Source: Methylocella sp. (GTDB lineage Bacteria > Pseudomonadota > Alphaproteobacteria > Rhizobiales > Beijerinckiaceae). From it: DNA of 64,000 bases. A program made the position numbers and the translations under genes. Below, piece by piece: positions 45,588-54,104 of the stretch. Location of the stretch: NCBI GenBank assembly GCA_037200525.1, contig JBBCGG010000001.1, positions 2,584,501 to 2,648,500 of the forward strand. The letters run 5' to 3'. Below the pieces are notes generated by a model. It ran no database searches. It was not told where the DNA came from and saw nothing but the letters and a program-made list of their open reading frames with translations. The number at the start of each line of letters is the position of its first letter. Position 1 is the stretch's first letter.

Positions 45588-45884
45588 TCAATTCCGCCGT
45601 CTGACGCCAATCGCATAGTGCGCCGCGCAATAGCTGGAATGCTTAGTCTGAATTGTGGGATCCGCGCAAAATAACTGCTGGCCATCCTCAGTATCGCCGC
45701 ACGGCCAGCGGCATTCTGCATATTGTAATTGCTCTAGTGTCTTAAGCGATGACACTGCATCTGCCGGTTCGGAAACCAATTGCAGCAAAGGCCCTGCGGA
45801 ATAGTGGGGCGAGCGTCGGGAAAGATCTTGTTGGCGTTGTGCGAGTGAACGCGTTGCCAAAGTGCGACAAGGATAGTTTGACAT
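45588..45884 (-). CDS. GcrA-like C-terminal domain protein
   Basis: 98 aa from ATG 45884, with AGGA upstream. The C-terminal half has ECRWPCGD, a following LFCADP and SSYCAAHYAIGVRRR, matching the conserved C-terminus of GcrA-family cell-cycle regulators (CRWPxGD...FC...PYCxxH). The N-terminal DNA-binding part of GcrA is absent. Phages of alphaproteobacteria often carry GcrA homologues. It may modulate sigma-70 promoters, or it may be a decayed copy. 45499-45587 holds nothing. Confidence 0.45.
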   Translation of the reverse strand: MSNYPCRTLATRSLAQRQQDLSRRSPHYSAGPLLQLVSEPADAVSSLKTLEQLQYAECRWPCGDTEDGQQLFCADPTIQTKHSSYCAAHYAIGVRRRN

Positions 45885-45986
45885 AGGGAGCTTTTCCTCT
45901 CAGACTCGTGCGCGAGGCCCGACGTGCTTGCAACACATCAGGCCTCACGACTTGCCGAAAACCATCTACGAAATGGAGTTCGACCA

Positions 45987-46235
45987 ATGGTTAGCATATC
46001 CGTCTCTCAGCCGCGAATTGCAAGCATATCTCGCGCCGACAAGGCCCGAACTGTAATCAATGCCTTTGGAGGCGTTCACAGCCAAAGCGCAACTTACACC
46101 ATCCGGCAATTAATAGCTCGCGAGGGTCTCGGATTTTTCAACGAGACCGCGCTCGAAAAGATTGCTCTGGCGCTAATTCACGAACATGCTTTCATTCATC
46201 GCATCGCTCGACGCCATCGTGCGGAGGTGCGCTAA
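45987..46235 (+). CDS. Small hypothetical protein, 82 aa
   Basis: ATG 45987 follows GGAG at a good distance. Contains SRADKARTVINAFGG, then YTIRQLIAREGLGFFNETAL and ALALIHEHAFIHRIARRHR. It is helical and basic. No domain is recognised. The stop overlaps the next ATG. Confidence 0.5.
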   Translation: MVSISVSQPRIASISRADKARTVINAFGGVHSQSATYTIRQLIAREGLGFFNETALEKIALALIHEHAFIHRIARRHRAEVR

Positions 46236-46621
46236 TGTTCAACCCCTTCCGCGCCTTCAACCACGCTCTAAATAACATTGTGCTATTCCTCTTCGCAGGC
46301 GGCATTTGGTTGTCAACATGGCTTCATAGCGACCCCGGCCGCGAAGCAAGGTGGCAGCTCGCGCTCGGCCTCGTTATGGTTGTCATTGGCCTCGCCACAT
46401 TTTTCAAAAAGCTGGCTGCGCGCCGGCGCGAAGCCGCGGCAGCATCGGGCCTACGGAGATCGCGGATGACCGCTGGCGAAAAAGCGTTCGAAGAGGGTCT
46501 AGCGTCCTACGGCAAGATCAGTGGCGAGGATGATATTCCCTACCGCAAAGGGACAAACGCACATTTTCAATTTGCACGAGGGCTCAAGGTCGCAGCAAGC
46601 CGATCGCGGATCAATGTTTAA
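46235..46621 (+). CDS. Two-span membrane protein, 128 aa
   Basis: Spans at NNIVLFLFAGGIWLSTWL (~12-30) and WQLALGLVMVVIGLATFF (~40-57). A basic region follows (KKLAARRREAAAASGLRRSR), then a soluble C-terminus. It lies upstream of the Cas1 group. Function is unknown. Confidence 0.5.
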   Translation: MFNPFRAFNHALNNIVLFLFAGGIWLSTWLHSDPGREARWQLALGLVMVVIGLATFFKKLAARRREAAAASGLRRSRMTAGEKAFEEGLASYGKISGEDDIPYRKGTNAHFQFARGLKVAASRSRINV

Positions 46622-46635
46622 ATGACCGGGCAATA

Positions 46636-47577
46636 TTGCTTTACACGCCATTTCACGAGGGAAGGCGGCAATACGTGAAGTTGAAAGAAAGCGCGCGTAA
46701 GTGGGTGCTGAGAGAGATGCCATACGATCGCAGCGATGCGGATCTGGTAACTTACTTGAACGGCCTCGACGTGCACAAGTTGTTTATTCTCTATCACAAT
46801 TGGATAAATAGGCACGTCAGTCCACAACCGCGAGAGCTTCGCAAATCGCGAGCATTCGAGCAAAATCCGATCGTTGCCCAGCAGAAATCAGACGTCGATC
46901 AGATTATTGCCGAGATCCAGGCCGGTTGTAACCTGAGGAAATATCTAAGTCGAGATATAGAGATACCCGTTCAGGTTCCTGGGAAAAAAGGTCGCCGACG
47001 CGATCTCGACCTGATGCTCAATGACTGGGGCGTTCATCACCTGCACATTTCGACGCGTGTCGAGCCAGATGGATATGTTGAGCGAAGCGGGCCTCTTCTT
47101 TTTGCGATGTTCAAGCCGACGACCGCCTACCTGATTGACCTGATGGGCCATCACGACTGGACCCGCGATCACATCCTTGAAGTACTGGCTGCCGAATGGC
47201 CAGACGCGGGCGTCATTCATGAAGTGAAGGGAGTTCTTCGTTGTGAAAACAAAATCACGGAGGATCAGCGAGCAAGATTGCGGCGCAACCATTACAATGC
47301 GGCATTCGAGTTTGGCGGGAAGGTCTTTATGCCGATAGGCTTTATGTCGGCTGCAGGAACCACGCTAGCGGCCGCGCGTGAAACCTCTAAAATGTTGCGC
47401 ACCCTTGAGATATTCGAGGAACGCTTCAAGAGCCATCCCGAACAACTCGAAGACGCGTTTAGGTCTCATGGAGTGGTTTTCCCCTATAATCCTAGCTTTG
47501 AGTTTGCAATTCGAGAAGATGGCTATGGGGTAATTGAGACCGTCACTCTAACTTGGATCAATTTGGTTGCTACATGA
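46636..47577 (+). CDS. Hypothetical protein with WGVHHLHIS signature, upstream of cas1
   Basis: 313 aa from a TTG; GTG 46675 after GGAAGG is an alternative start. The central part LMLNDWGVHHLHIS...SGPLLFAMFKPTTAYLIDLMGHHDW...LAAEWPDAG belongs to a conserved but uncharacterised bacterial family. Two adjacent His and a later HH pair could bind metal, as in a nuclease or hydrolase, but this is speculation. It overlaps cas1 by 11 nt, which implies co-expression with the integrase. Confidence 0.55.
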   Translation: MLYTPFHEGRRQYVKLKESARKWVLREMPYDRSDADLVTYLNGLDVHKLFILYHNWINRHVSPQPRELRKSRAFEQNPIVAQQKSDVDQIIAEIQAGCNLRKYLSRDIEIPVQVPGKKGRRRDLDLMLNDWGVHHLHISTRVEPDGYVERSGPLLFAMFKPTTAYLIDLMGHHDWTRDHILEVLAAEWPDAGVIHEVKGVLRCENKITEDQRARLRRNHYNAAFEFGGKVFMPIGFMSAAGTTLAAARETSKMLRTLEIFEERFKSHPEQLEDAFRSHGVVFPYNPSFEFAIREDGYGVIETVTLTWINLVAT

Positions 47578-48844
47578 AACTGTGATTGCTTCGCACGGCA
47601 CGCCACCCCCCCAACCTTCGACGTTCGTGAAGGCTGCGCGCGACGCGGACTTCTCTCGCGTCGAACGCGAGCACGTCGCCGGCAAAAGCCTCGTCAATCT
47701 CTGGGTCGAGCATTGCGCGATCGCCGATAAGCCCGTTAGCCTGAAACATTTCTATCGGCGACTGGCGCTTTGGAGATCTGCCGGCAAGCCTGATTTATGG
47801 TCTCGCCGGTCTGCTACGCAGCATAAAACAGCCGCCGCACCGATCTCGATCACATCCGGTTTAATGTTTCTCGATGACTCTGGCGTTGCGCTGCAAGCCC
47901 GCCAGGGGAACTTGTGCGTCCGTTTTAGGGATGGAAGCGAACGGCTGTTTTGGCCGCATGAACACGTCATCAAGACTATCATCGTCGCCGCGTCGGCGTC
48001 TGTCACGACCGACGCCATCCGATGGTTGGAAGCCGGGCGCATTGGCTTGTTGATCGCCGCAAAGTCCGGCGAAGGCTTTTCCCTCTTTTCGACCGAAGCG
48101 ACGCTCAATCACGGCAAAAACCCGCTCGCCATGCGCCGCAAGCAATTCACTGCTTCGGCAATAAAGATTGCGAGATCGATCGTTGCCCTAAAAATAAAGT
48201 CCTATCGGCTTGATCCGACTGATGAACGCGAAGCGCTTATGACGCTTTCAAAGGCTTCTAATTTGGCGGACGTTATTTCCATAGAGGCGTCGACGAGTTT
48301 AATCTATTGGCGCGCACGGAGCCGAGCGAGCAGAGCAGAGGTCGGAGCCTTCGAATTGGCGTTTCGCGATAAGGTTCCCGAAAGCTGGCGGACCTTCAGG
48401 ACAAGGAATAACGCGCGCAAATTAAAACCTGTCCAGGTCGTTCGGCAAACTCCACGCCAAGACAAGGTTGTTTTTTCGACGCGGAGCGCGCGCAGTCCAA
48501 TGAATGCGATGCTCAATTATGCCTACGCCGTCATGCTCGCCCAAACCGTGCGAGCCATTTGCGGCCACGGCCTCGATCCGGTCTATGGGTTCTTGCATAC
48601 AGACAAACGCGGTAGGGTGTCATTCGCCTATGACGTGCTGGAATTATTGCGAGCGCGCATTGACGACGTCCTGTTCGAATTCGCCCGATTAAGGAAATTC
48701 GAGCGCGCCGATTTCGCGGAATTTGAGGGTGGCATTGTGCGCCTATCGAATAGGCTAGCGAGAGAGATAGCGGCGCGCGTGCTGGCGGCTATTTCATTTC
48801 ACGAGGTCGAACGCAATGTCATGACAATTGCGAAAATGTTTTGA
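47567..48844 (+). CDS. cas1: Solo Cas1 integrase (casposase) with N-terminal putative HTH
   Basis: 425 aa from TTG 47567 (GTG 47582 possible). Residues ~95-180 are the Cas1 beta domain (ITSGLMFLDDSG, VRFRDGSERLFWPHEHV). Residues 181-425 are the helical catalytic domain with E240 (VISIEASTSLIYWRA), H344 (GLDPVYGFLHTDKRGR) and D356/E359 (FAYDVLELLRARIDD), all in canonical context. There is no cas2, cas4 or repeat array nearby. The first ~90 residues (SLVNLWVEHCAIADKPVSLK, HFYRRLALWRSAG) are extra and look like a transposase-type helix-turn-helix. Casposases usually carry this module at the C-terminus. It would catalyse integration giving 14-15 bp duplications, as observed. Confidence 0.9.
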   Translation: MLHETVIASHGTPPPQPSTFVKAARDADFSRVEREHVAGKSLVNLWVEHCAIADKPVSLKHFYRRLALWRSAGKPDLWSRRSATQHKTAAAPISITSGLMFLDDSGVALQARQGNLCVRFRDGSERLFWPHEHVIKTIIVAASASVTTDAIRWLEAGRIGLLIAAKSGEGFSLFSTEATLNHGKNPLAMRRKQFTASAIKIARSIVALKIKSYRLDPTDEREALMTLSKASNLADVISIEASTSLIYWRARSRASRAEVGAFELAFRDKVPESWRTFRTRNNARKLKPVQVVRQTPRQDKVVFSTRSARSPMNAMLNYAYAVMLAQTVRAICGHGLDPVYGFLHTDKRGRVSFAYDVLELLRARIDDVLFEFARLRKFERADFAEFEGGIVRLSNRLAREIAARVLAAISFHEVERNVMTIAKMF

Positions 48845-48931
48845 GCCCCGTTTACGCACGCGCATTGAATTCATACATAACCAGCAACGAATCAGGTATC
48901 CTTTCTTCGTTTCAGAAGGGAAGGATTTCAC

Positions 48932-49162
48932 ATGGCCGAATATAAATATGCTCAATATTTAAAGCAGATTACCGCCGAACCGTTTGACCAGCTTCTACAC
49001 CCGGCAACGTCCGCGCCGTTTTCGGGCATCTATCGCTGCGAAGCTTGCGGGCACGAGGCGACTTCAACAAGAAGTCACCCATTACCCCCGCAAAATCATC
49101 ATCAGCATCCAAATCTAGCGCCTATTCGATGGCGGTTGATCGTTGCGTCAACGCACGCTTAG
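48932..49162 (+). CDS. Small zinc-ribbon-like protein, 76 aa
   Basis: A GGAAGG ribosome site precedes the ATG. It contains YRCEACGHEATSTRSHPLPP and QNHHQHP, a CxxC plus His cluster consistent with one zinc site. Small proteins with the CxxCG...LPPQxHHxH pattern occur widely without known function. It lies between cas1 and the convergent polymerase gene. 49163-49342 holds no gene. Confidence 0.55.
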   Translation: MAEYKYAQYLKQITAEPFDQLLHPATSAPFSGIYRCEACGHEATSTRSHPLPPQNHHQHPNLAPIRWRLIVASTHA

Positions 49163-49342
49163 CCCCCCTATTTCGAGAACAGTGCAAACCAAAAATAGCA
49201 GGCGCAACGGAGTGTCAGGGTCTTCATTTTCAATTAGAAACTCGGCTCCCGGGCTGGGTTTCTTTATTTTCGATTTTCTTTTATTGGGGGTCGTTACGTG
49301 TCTTGAATTCCGAGCCGATGCAAGCTGCATAAACTGCCAATT

Positions 49343-52120
49343 CTAAATTCCTTCCATCAAGTCAGCCATTTCCCGCAATCCTTCAATGCCTTCGGCGCTC
49401 TCGCGGCGTTCTTCACCTTCTCCGTCTACATCGGAAAGCCATTCGGGCTTATTTGGTGCGGACAATGGAATTTGAAATTGGCCTTTGGGTATGGCGTTCG
49501 ATCTCGGAATGGTTCGCACTAGCGAATAGCACCGCTCGGCGAGACGCACCTTTCCATTTTCGTCATAGGTCGTCCAATAGAGTTCCGGCGCGGTAAAATC
49601 GAGCACGCGCTTGACGCCGATCGAATGAACGTGCGACCGGCGTTTCAATTTCGCCCATCGGCCGGCGACGCGCCAGCGTCCCAGCGAGACGACCGCGGAG
49701 CCAGCCGTAATATATGTATTCTGCTCGATATCGACGCTTGGAAATGCGTTGAGATCTATAAATTCCTCAATTCGCTTCGGTTCGCCCCATGCCGTCAGCA
49801 CCTTTTCAATCAAAAAGTCATGCATCGAAATGTCGGTTCCCGGCATGACGATATGTGTCTTTCGCGATCCGCGGAGCTTGGTCTTTTTTCCTTCGTCGTC
49901 GATATAGCTATAATAACCGGATTGCAGGAATATTCCGCCCTTGACGGATTTGGTTTCCCAATCGCCCAAGCTTTTGCCAATGGGCGCAAGTCCATTTAAG
50001 GGACGTGTCGAAACAATACCGTCTGTAGCGAACATGACGATGGCCTCGGGATCGAGCAATGCGGCCTCGCAGACGCGCCGGCGGCATGCGGCCGTGATCG
50101 CGGCCGCATAATAGGGGCAAACGGTGTTTGGCGGATCGAATTCGGACCCTCCAATTTTCTGTGCGAATTTGCCGTAGATCGAATTGATGCAAAGCTTAAT
50201 CGCTAGTTCCGTGATGTCGTAAATCTGCGTCCGCTCATTCTCTGCCTTTATCTTTTTGCGCATTTCAAACAATTCATTCACGAAGGCGAACGGAAGGCCT
50301 TCGTGCTCGTGTCCTTTGGCATAGGTTGGCGGGTTAAATTCCCAGGCTTCGTTCACGAGAAAAAGATATTCCTGGCTTTGCAAGCCAAATGCTTCAATCC
50401 ACTTCAACGCCGCAATGGCGTCATCGCGCATGACCCACGCTTTGCCTTCTGACGGAAATAAAATAGCGCCATCCGCTTTCCTATACGGTAGCGGAAAGAA
50501 CGGATATGTCTGACGCCGGCCATCGAACGGTCGCATCAATTTTGGGGCACAGCCGTCATAATAACCGCGCTCCATTTTGAACGGAGGGAAACGCCACGAA
50601 ACTCGGTACATATTCAGGACATTGCCGCGACAGATTTCTTCCCGATAAACGTCAATCGAACGACGTGGGTCTTTTTTATTTGTGATTAAAGATTTCCGCC
50701 GAGTCCATTTCCCGTATCGCATAGACGGCAATTCGAGCATGGCGCTTGGATAGGCCGATACAATGTCATAGCCGAACAATTCTTGATCCGGCGCATAACC
50801 CTGCTTCAGCAATTCGATCCGTCCGCCAATGAAGGCATGATGCGCCGCGTCCTGTTGGGGGGAAATATCCGTCTTCTTGATGTCGGAAAGCTCGAGGCGG
50901 CTGCTACCGTCCTTTGGATTGTTCGCCCACGTAGTTTCAGTAGAAAAATGATCCTTGCGCAATTGGCGCTTCTTGATCAATGCGCCGGCGGCCGATCCTG
51001 CGCCCATCCAATCCTTAAGGCGAATATCCATTTTATCGAAACCGTCGCGAAGGACAGTCAGCGCCTTAGACAGATAAATCAATTCAAGTTCGCAGTAGTT
51101 CTGCACTCGGTCGAAATCCACTGTCTTGAACTCATGACGCCGCGCCTTATTCGTTTCGATAATTTCATAATCTTGCTGCGTGGCGTAGCCAGGTTTGACC
51201 AGACTTTTAACGACGTCAGCAAAACGCGAGGAATAGAAACCAAAGGCATCATGAATTGTAATTGAGGTTATATAATCGGGCACTCGGTCGCCTTTGGCGC
51301 TTACCTTGAAAGGTCTTTCGGGATCGCGCAGCCGACCGAGCGTGAATGACTTTCCCTTGATATATTTAATTCCGAACGGTCCGTAGAAAGTATGCGTCCG
51401 CACCTTTCGACCCTTCTGGCCGTTCTCATTAGGGAACGTCTCTTGTTTTAGAATTTCCCATGCTGTCTCTCTAGGGAGACCGAGTAGAATTTGCGTCATG
51501 TCATAGCCGAAAGAAAACATGACGAAATTAACGTCACCAAAGATCTTGGGCAGCTCTAACAACCACTCAAGAATTTCACGGGACGACAAAGCGCGCTTGC
51601 TGGAGTCGCCGAGCCAGCAGGCCTGCAACTCCTTTCCCTTCAAACCATTTCCGGCCGCAATTTCGTCGGGTCTTAATTTACGCTCGATATCGCGCGCCCA
51701 ACCTTTAGCACCCCAAAGAAACGTTCGGTGTTTGGGATAACTGACTTCGTTTTGCTCAATGTCAGCGCCAGAATAATCCATGCCTTCAGCGTCGATCGCG
51801 ACGAAGGGGCGATGATAGGATTTATCCCATTTGCGTTCCTTTTGGGCTTGAACTTTAGCGGGATTTTGTACACGCCATGCTTGAACGCGGGCGCGCTCGG
51901 GTTCGCGACGCGTTTCGCGAAATCTCAATTCGCACGCTTTTCCCGTCACCCCTTTCTTATATGCGCGACGAGATGCCTTCTTTCGGAAATCACTAATGTG
52001 CGGGCAGCCGCGAATAGGCAGTCCATTGTTAAAGCGATAGGCAAGAAAGGGATCGCACGAATTCGATCCGTGCTCGGCGTCATCATTCCAATTGACCGAC
52101 ATGTCTAGGTTCGGCGACAT
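49343..52120 (-). CDS. polB: Family-B DNA polymerase of viral/protein-primed type
   Basis: 925 aa with AGGATAACTATA before the ATG. Exonuclease motifs: FVAIDAEGMDY (D110, E112), NFVMFSFGYDMTQ (~D207) and YCELELIYLSK (~342-352). Polymerase motif A is YDIVSAYPSAM (D452). Motif B is KLCINSIYGKF (642-652). Motif C is MFATDGIVS (D700), with the second, metal-binding Asp kept but Ala where most enzymes have the first Asp. A ~180-residue insertion between motifs A and B and TIHDAFGFYSS fit the DNA_pol_B_2 group of phages and linear plasmids. It would copy the element, possibly from a protein primer at the repeats. Confidence 0.9.
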   Translation of the reverse strand: MSPNLDMSVNWNDDAEHGSNSCDPFLAYRFNNGLPIRGCPHISDFRKKASRRAYKKGVTGKACELRFRETRREPERARVQAWRVQNPAKVQAQKERKWDKSYHRPFVAIDAEGMDYSGADIEQNEVSYPKHRTFLWGAKGWARDIERKLRPDEIAAGNGLKGKELQACWLGDSSKRALSSREILEWLLELPKIFGDVNFVMFSFGYDMTQILLGLPRETAWEILKQETFPNENGQKGRKVRTHTFYGPFGIKYIKGKSFTLGRLRDPERPFKVSAKGDRVPDYITSITIHDAFGFYSSRFADVVKSLVKPGYATQQDYEIIETNKARRHEFKTVDFDRVQNYCELELIYLSKALTVLRDGFDKMDIRLKDWMGAGSAAGALIKKRQLRKDHFSTETTWANNPKDGSSRLELSDIKKTDISPQQDAAHHAFIGGRIELLKQGYAPDQELFGYDIVSAYPSAMLELPSMRYGKWTRRKSLITNKKDPRRSIDVYREEICRGNVLNMYRVSWRFPPFKMERGYYDGCAPKLMRPFDGRRQTYPFFPLPYRKADGAILFPSEGKAWVMRDDAIAALKWIEAFGLQSQEYLFLVNEAWEFNPPTYAKGHEHEGLPFAFVNELFEMRKKIKAENERTQIYDITELAIKLCINSIYGKFAQKIGGSEFDPPNTVCPYYAAAITAACRRRVCEAALLDPEAIVMFATDGIVSTRPLNGLAPIGKSLGDWETKSVKGGIFLQSGYYSYIDDEGKKTKLRGSRKTHIVMPGTDISMHDFLIEKVLTAWGEPKRIEEFIDLNAFPSVDIEQNTYITAGSAVVSLGRWRVAGRWAKLKRRSHVHSIGVKRVLDFTAPELYWTTYDENGKVRLAERCYSLVRTIPRSNAIPKGQFQIPLSAPNKPEWLSDVDGEGEERRESAEGIEGLREMADLMEGI

Positions 52121-52144
52121 TATAGTTATCCTGAAGGGCGCTTT

Positions 52145-52768
52145 CTAAGTGACGGACGGCGATTGCCGCAGCTGCGCCAAGGCCGGATCGTGGATTTCCT
52201 CGGCGATATTTATCATCCCAAACCATTCGTCGTTTTCGATCCATTCGCCGGATAACTTGCGCCTGCGAAGGTTTCTGTAGCGGTCTTTCATTATCTCGGA
52301 GGGATGGTAGGCGCGTCCAAGGCTGTCATGGACAGTCTCTGTGGTGCGCGCCCTACGCAACGCGGCATTGGTCTCCTTAAGGCGTTCGGCTTGCGTCTCG
52401 GAAGCAGCGGTCTTGTAGGGCCGCTGTCCAGCAGCAAGGCGTGTCGGAGCCTCTGAACCCCTAAGCGGCGTTCCCACTTCGTCGACAGCGCGCTTGCCGC
52501 GAACGAATTTCTCAGAGACCGTTGGTGTCTTTGCCGTGACGCGGGTTGTGGACGTAAGGACATAGCGTTTCGACGTCCTTGATAGCCCAGCCTTTTCGAG
52601 TTCGCTCGGTGAAAGCTTTCGATATTCAGCGGGCGAGGCCGAAGCATGTATCTTCGTAAGCTTGCGGGCGCGGTTTTCCGACCGGCCGGACGAAGTGAAA
52701 CTGCGGAAGAGCGATCTAGCGCCCGAGCCGAGTCTATTGATCCAATCTGAAAAGGGGTTCCGCGCCAT
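52145..52768 (-). CDS. Basic protein upstream of polymerase, candidate terminal protein
   Basis: 207 aa, very rich in Arg/Lys/Ser/Thr (SLFRSFTSSGRSENRARKLT, then YRNLRRRKLSGEWIENDEW). It lies 24 nt upstream of polB in the same operon, the position of the protein primer gene in phi29-like and tectivirus genomes. Several Tyr, Ser and Thr could be the priming residue. No sequence family is recognised, so the assignment rests on position, size and charge. Alternatives include a DNA-packaging or replication accessory protein. Confidence 0.45.
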   Translation of the reverse strand: MARNPFSDWINRLGSGARSLFRSFTSSGRSENRARKLTKIHASASPAEYRKLSPSELEKAGLSRTSKRYVLTSTTRVTAKTPTVSEKFVRGKRAVDEVGTPLRGSEAPTRLAAGQRPYKTAASETQAERLKETNAALRRARTTETVHDSLGRAYHPSEIMKDRYRNLRRRKLSGEWIENDEWFGMINIAEEIHDPALAQLRQSPSVT

Positions 52769-52779
52769 TGCTCGACCCC

Positions 52780-53049
52780 TCAGCCGTCAATGCAAATGAT
52801 ATTCAGATCAGGAAATGCACGACGCGTTGCGGCTGCGGCGTCATGAGCAAAGCTACCGCGAATTTTTAATTGTCGAATATCGACGCCTCTCGCGCGTAGG
52901 GTCCGAATGGATTGATTGCACTTGTTAAGCCATCCATGCAGCTCCAGCATTGAGACTATGTTGGTCTCAAAATCGAGATCGGCATATGGGTATTGCGCCC
53001 TTTTATGCTTGCGCCCGCCTGCAAATCGCATTATATTCTTGTTTGGCAT
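52780..53049 (-). CDS. Small hypothetical protein, 89 aa
   Basis: It lies 11 nt upstream of the candidate terminal-protein gene. Basic N-terminus (MRFAGGRKHKRAQYPY), then an acidic helix and CNQSIRTLRARGVDIRQLKI. It is likely part of the replication operon. No domain is recognised. Confidence 0.45.
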   Translation of the reverse strand: MPNKNIMRFAGGRKHKRAQYPYADLDFETNIVSMLELHGWLNKCNQSIRTLRARGVDIRQLKIRGSFAHDAAAATRRAFPDLNIICIDG

Positions 53050-53130
53050 CTGATCGCCCTATCTGATGTTCTCAATTTCTAAATCGGATGCTGCATACGC
53101 CTTGGCCGGGTACGCAGCATCTAGCGAAAT

Positions 53131-53164
53131 TAATAAGCCGTCGGAGAGTAATCCGGCGGCTTAT
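53131..53164 (-). terminator. Rho-independent terminator hairpin
   Basis: AATAAGCCGTCGGA (53131-53144) and TCCGGCGGCTTATT (53151-53164) form a 14-bp stem with one mismatch and a 6-nt loop. It lies directly downstream of the RHH gene, whose stop is at 53169-53171. Confidence 0.75.
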
Positions 53165-53168
53165 TTGT

Positions 53169-53444
53169 TTATGCAGCTTTGTCTTCGGCCGCGGTGTCGT
53201 CCGAGAGATCAATATGGTCTTGTTCAAGTTGGGATTTTCTCGGGCCAGGACTATATCCGAGCGGTCGACCTACTGACGCAACGGGTTTGAAGTCTGGACA
53301 TTTCCTCCGCTGTTTCAAAGCCGATAGCACTAGGTCGCGCACCATCGCAGAGAGGGAGATACCTTCGCGTTGGGCCATGGCTCTTACAGCATCATCAATC
53401 TCGAAGGGGAAATGCGTCATGACCGGTCGTTGCGTCTTTGCCAT
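53169..53444 (-). CDS. Ribbon-helix-helix DNA-binding protein, right end
   Basis: 91 aa. VMTHFPFEIDDAVRAMAQRE followed by SLSAMVRDLVLSALKQRRK is a strand-helix-helix RHH core, with a polar tail. Its promoter must lie in or next to the right terminal repeat (starts 53552), so autoregulation by binding near the element end is plausible. A terminator follows it. Confidence 0.65.
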   Translation of the reverse strand: MAKTQRPVMTHFPFEIDDAVRAMAQREGISLSAMVRDLVLSALKQRRKCPDFKPVASVGRPLGYSPGPRKSQLEQDHIDLSDDTAAEDKAA

Positions 53445-53551
53445 AATTTCCTCTCAGCATGTTGGAGCACCGTCTGTAACATCTTGCACATATGCTGAGG
53501 CTATTTACAATACCGGCCGCGTTACTTTTTGATGGAAATGTCAAGGACGGC

Positions 53552-54104
53552 GCAAATCACATTTCCGTGATCGCACGCCTCGCTCAGGCCGTCAGGGACA
53601 AACCGCAGCAAAGTCAACGCACTACGTCGGAGCATCTGCGCGCCTACGCGATCATGATCTACCGTAACGATGGTTTGTCAGATGACCATCGTAAATAACA
53701 ATGGATCTGGCTGCCTCTTTGGCCAGTATAAGACATTTGTTGCGACGCTATAATGCTTCCGTCTCTAAGTCCTTACGCCAGCAACTCTGCTTCCGACACA
53801 ACTCCGCTTAACTCATTACGTTCGCTATGTTCGCTTGTGGTCACTATGATCAGTACGATTACTATTATCATGAAAGATCGCTATCATTACTTATGTTCGC
53901 TAATGATCGCTGCTTACAATGATCCGCTAGGTTCGTTAAGCTCCCACGTTTCGTACAGTAAGAACGTTCTGAAAGTCCGAATGTCGTCCACCTTGTAACG
54001 ATCGCTTGCGTGCTTATCGAAGATAGAGATAAGCAGGCGCGAGAGCGTGGGCGTGATAGGGGGACGTACAAAATATGGACCCCTGTACCCCCCCATATCC
54101 CCCC
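53552..54104. repeat. Right terminal inverted repeat (553 bp)
   Basis: Reverse complement of 39587-40140, ending ...CCTGTAC7ATATC6 at the element edge. One base shorter in the terminal C/G run. 53445-54151 holds no other gene. Confidence 0.95.

Larger units (their letters stand above)
39587..54104. mobile_element. Casposon-like element with Cas1, family-B polymerase and virus-like membrane module
   Basis: 14,518 bp bounded by ~553-bp inverted repeats and a 15-bp direct target duplication. It encodes a solo Cas1, a PolB and a candidate terminal protein. It also encodes a phage lysozyme, a six-gene membrane-protein operon, RHH regulators next to both ends, and cargo. Base composition is visibly more AT-rich than the flanks. 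These are the diagnostic features of casposons, which are known mainly from archaea and a few bacteria. The long terminal repeats plus virus-like genes set this one apart. The repeats appear identical, so the insertion is recent or the ends are homogenised. No capsid or packaging ATPase is recognised. Confidence 0.92.

Noticed and set aside
47567-48844. Cas1 as part of a CRISPR-Cas system
   Set aside because: No cas2, effector gene or repeat-spacer array is visible anywhere in the window, and terminal repeats plus target duplication bound the gene. A casposase fits better.
39587-54104. Complete tectivirus prophage
   Set aside because: PolB, long inverted repeats, lysozyme and membrane proteins fit, but no double jelly-roll capsid protein or FtsK/HerA-type packaging ATPase was recognised among the products. 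Kept only as a hypothesis.
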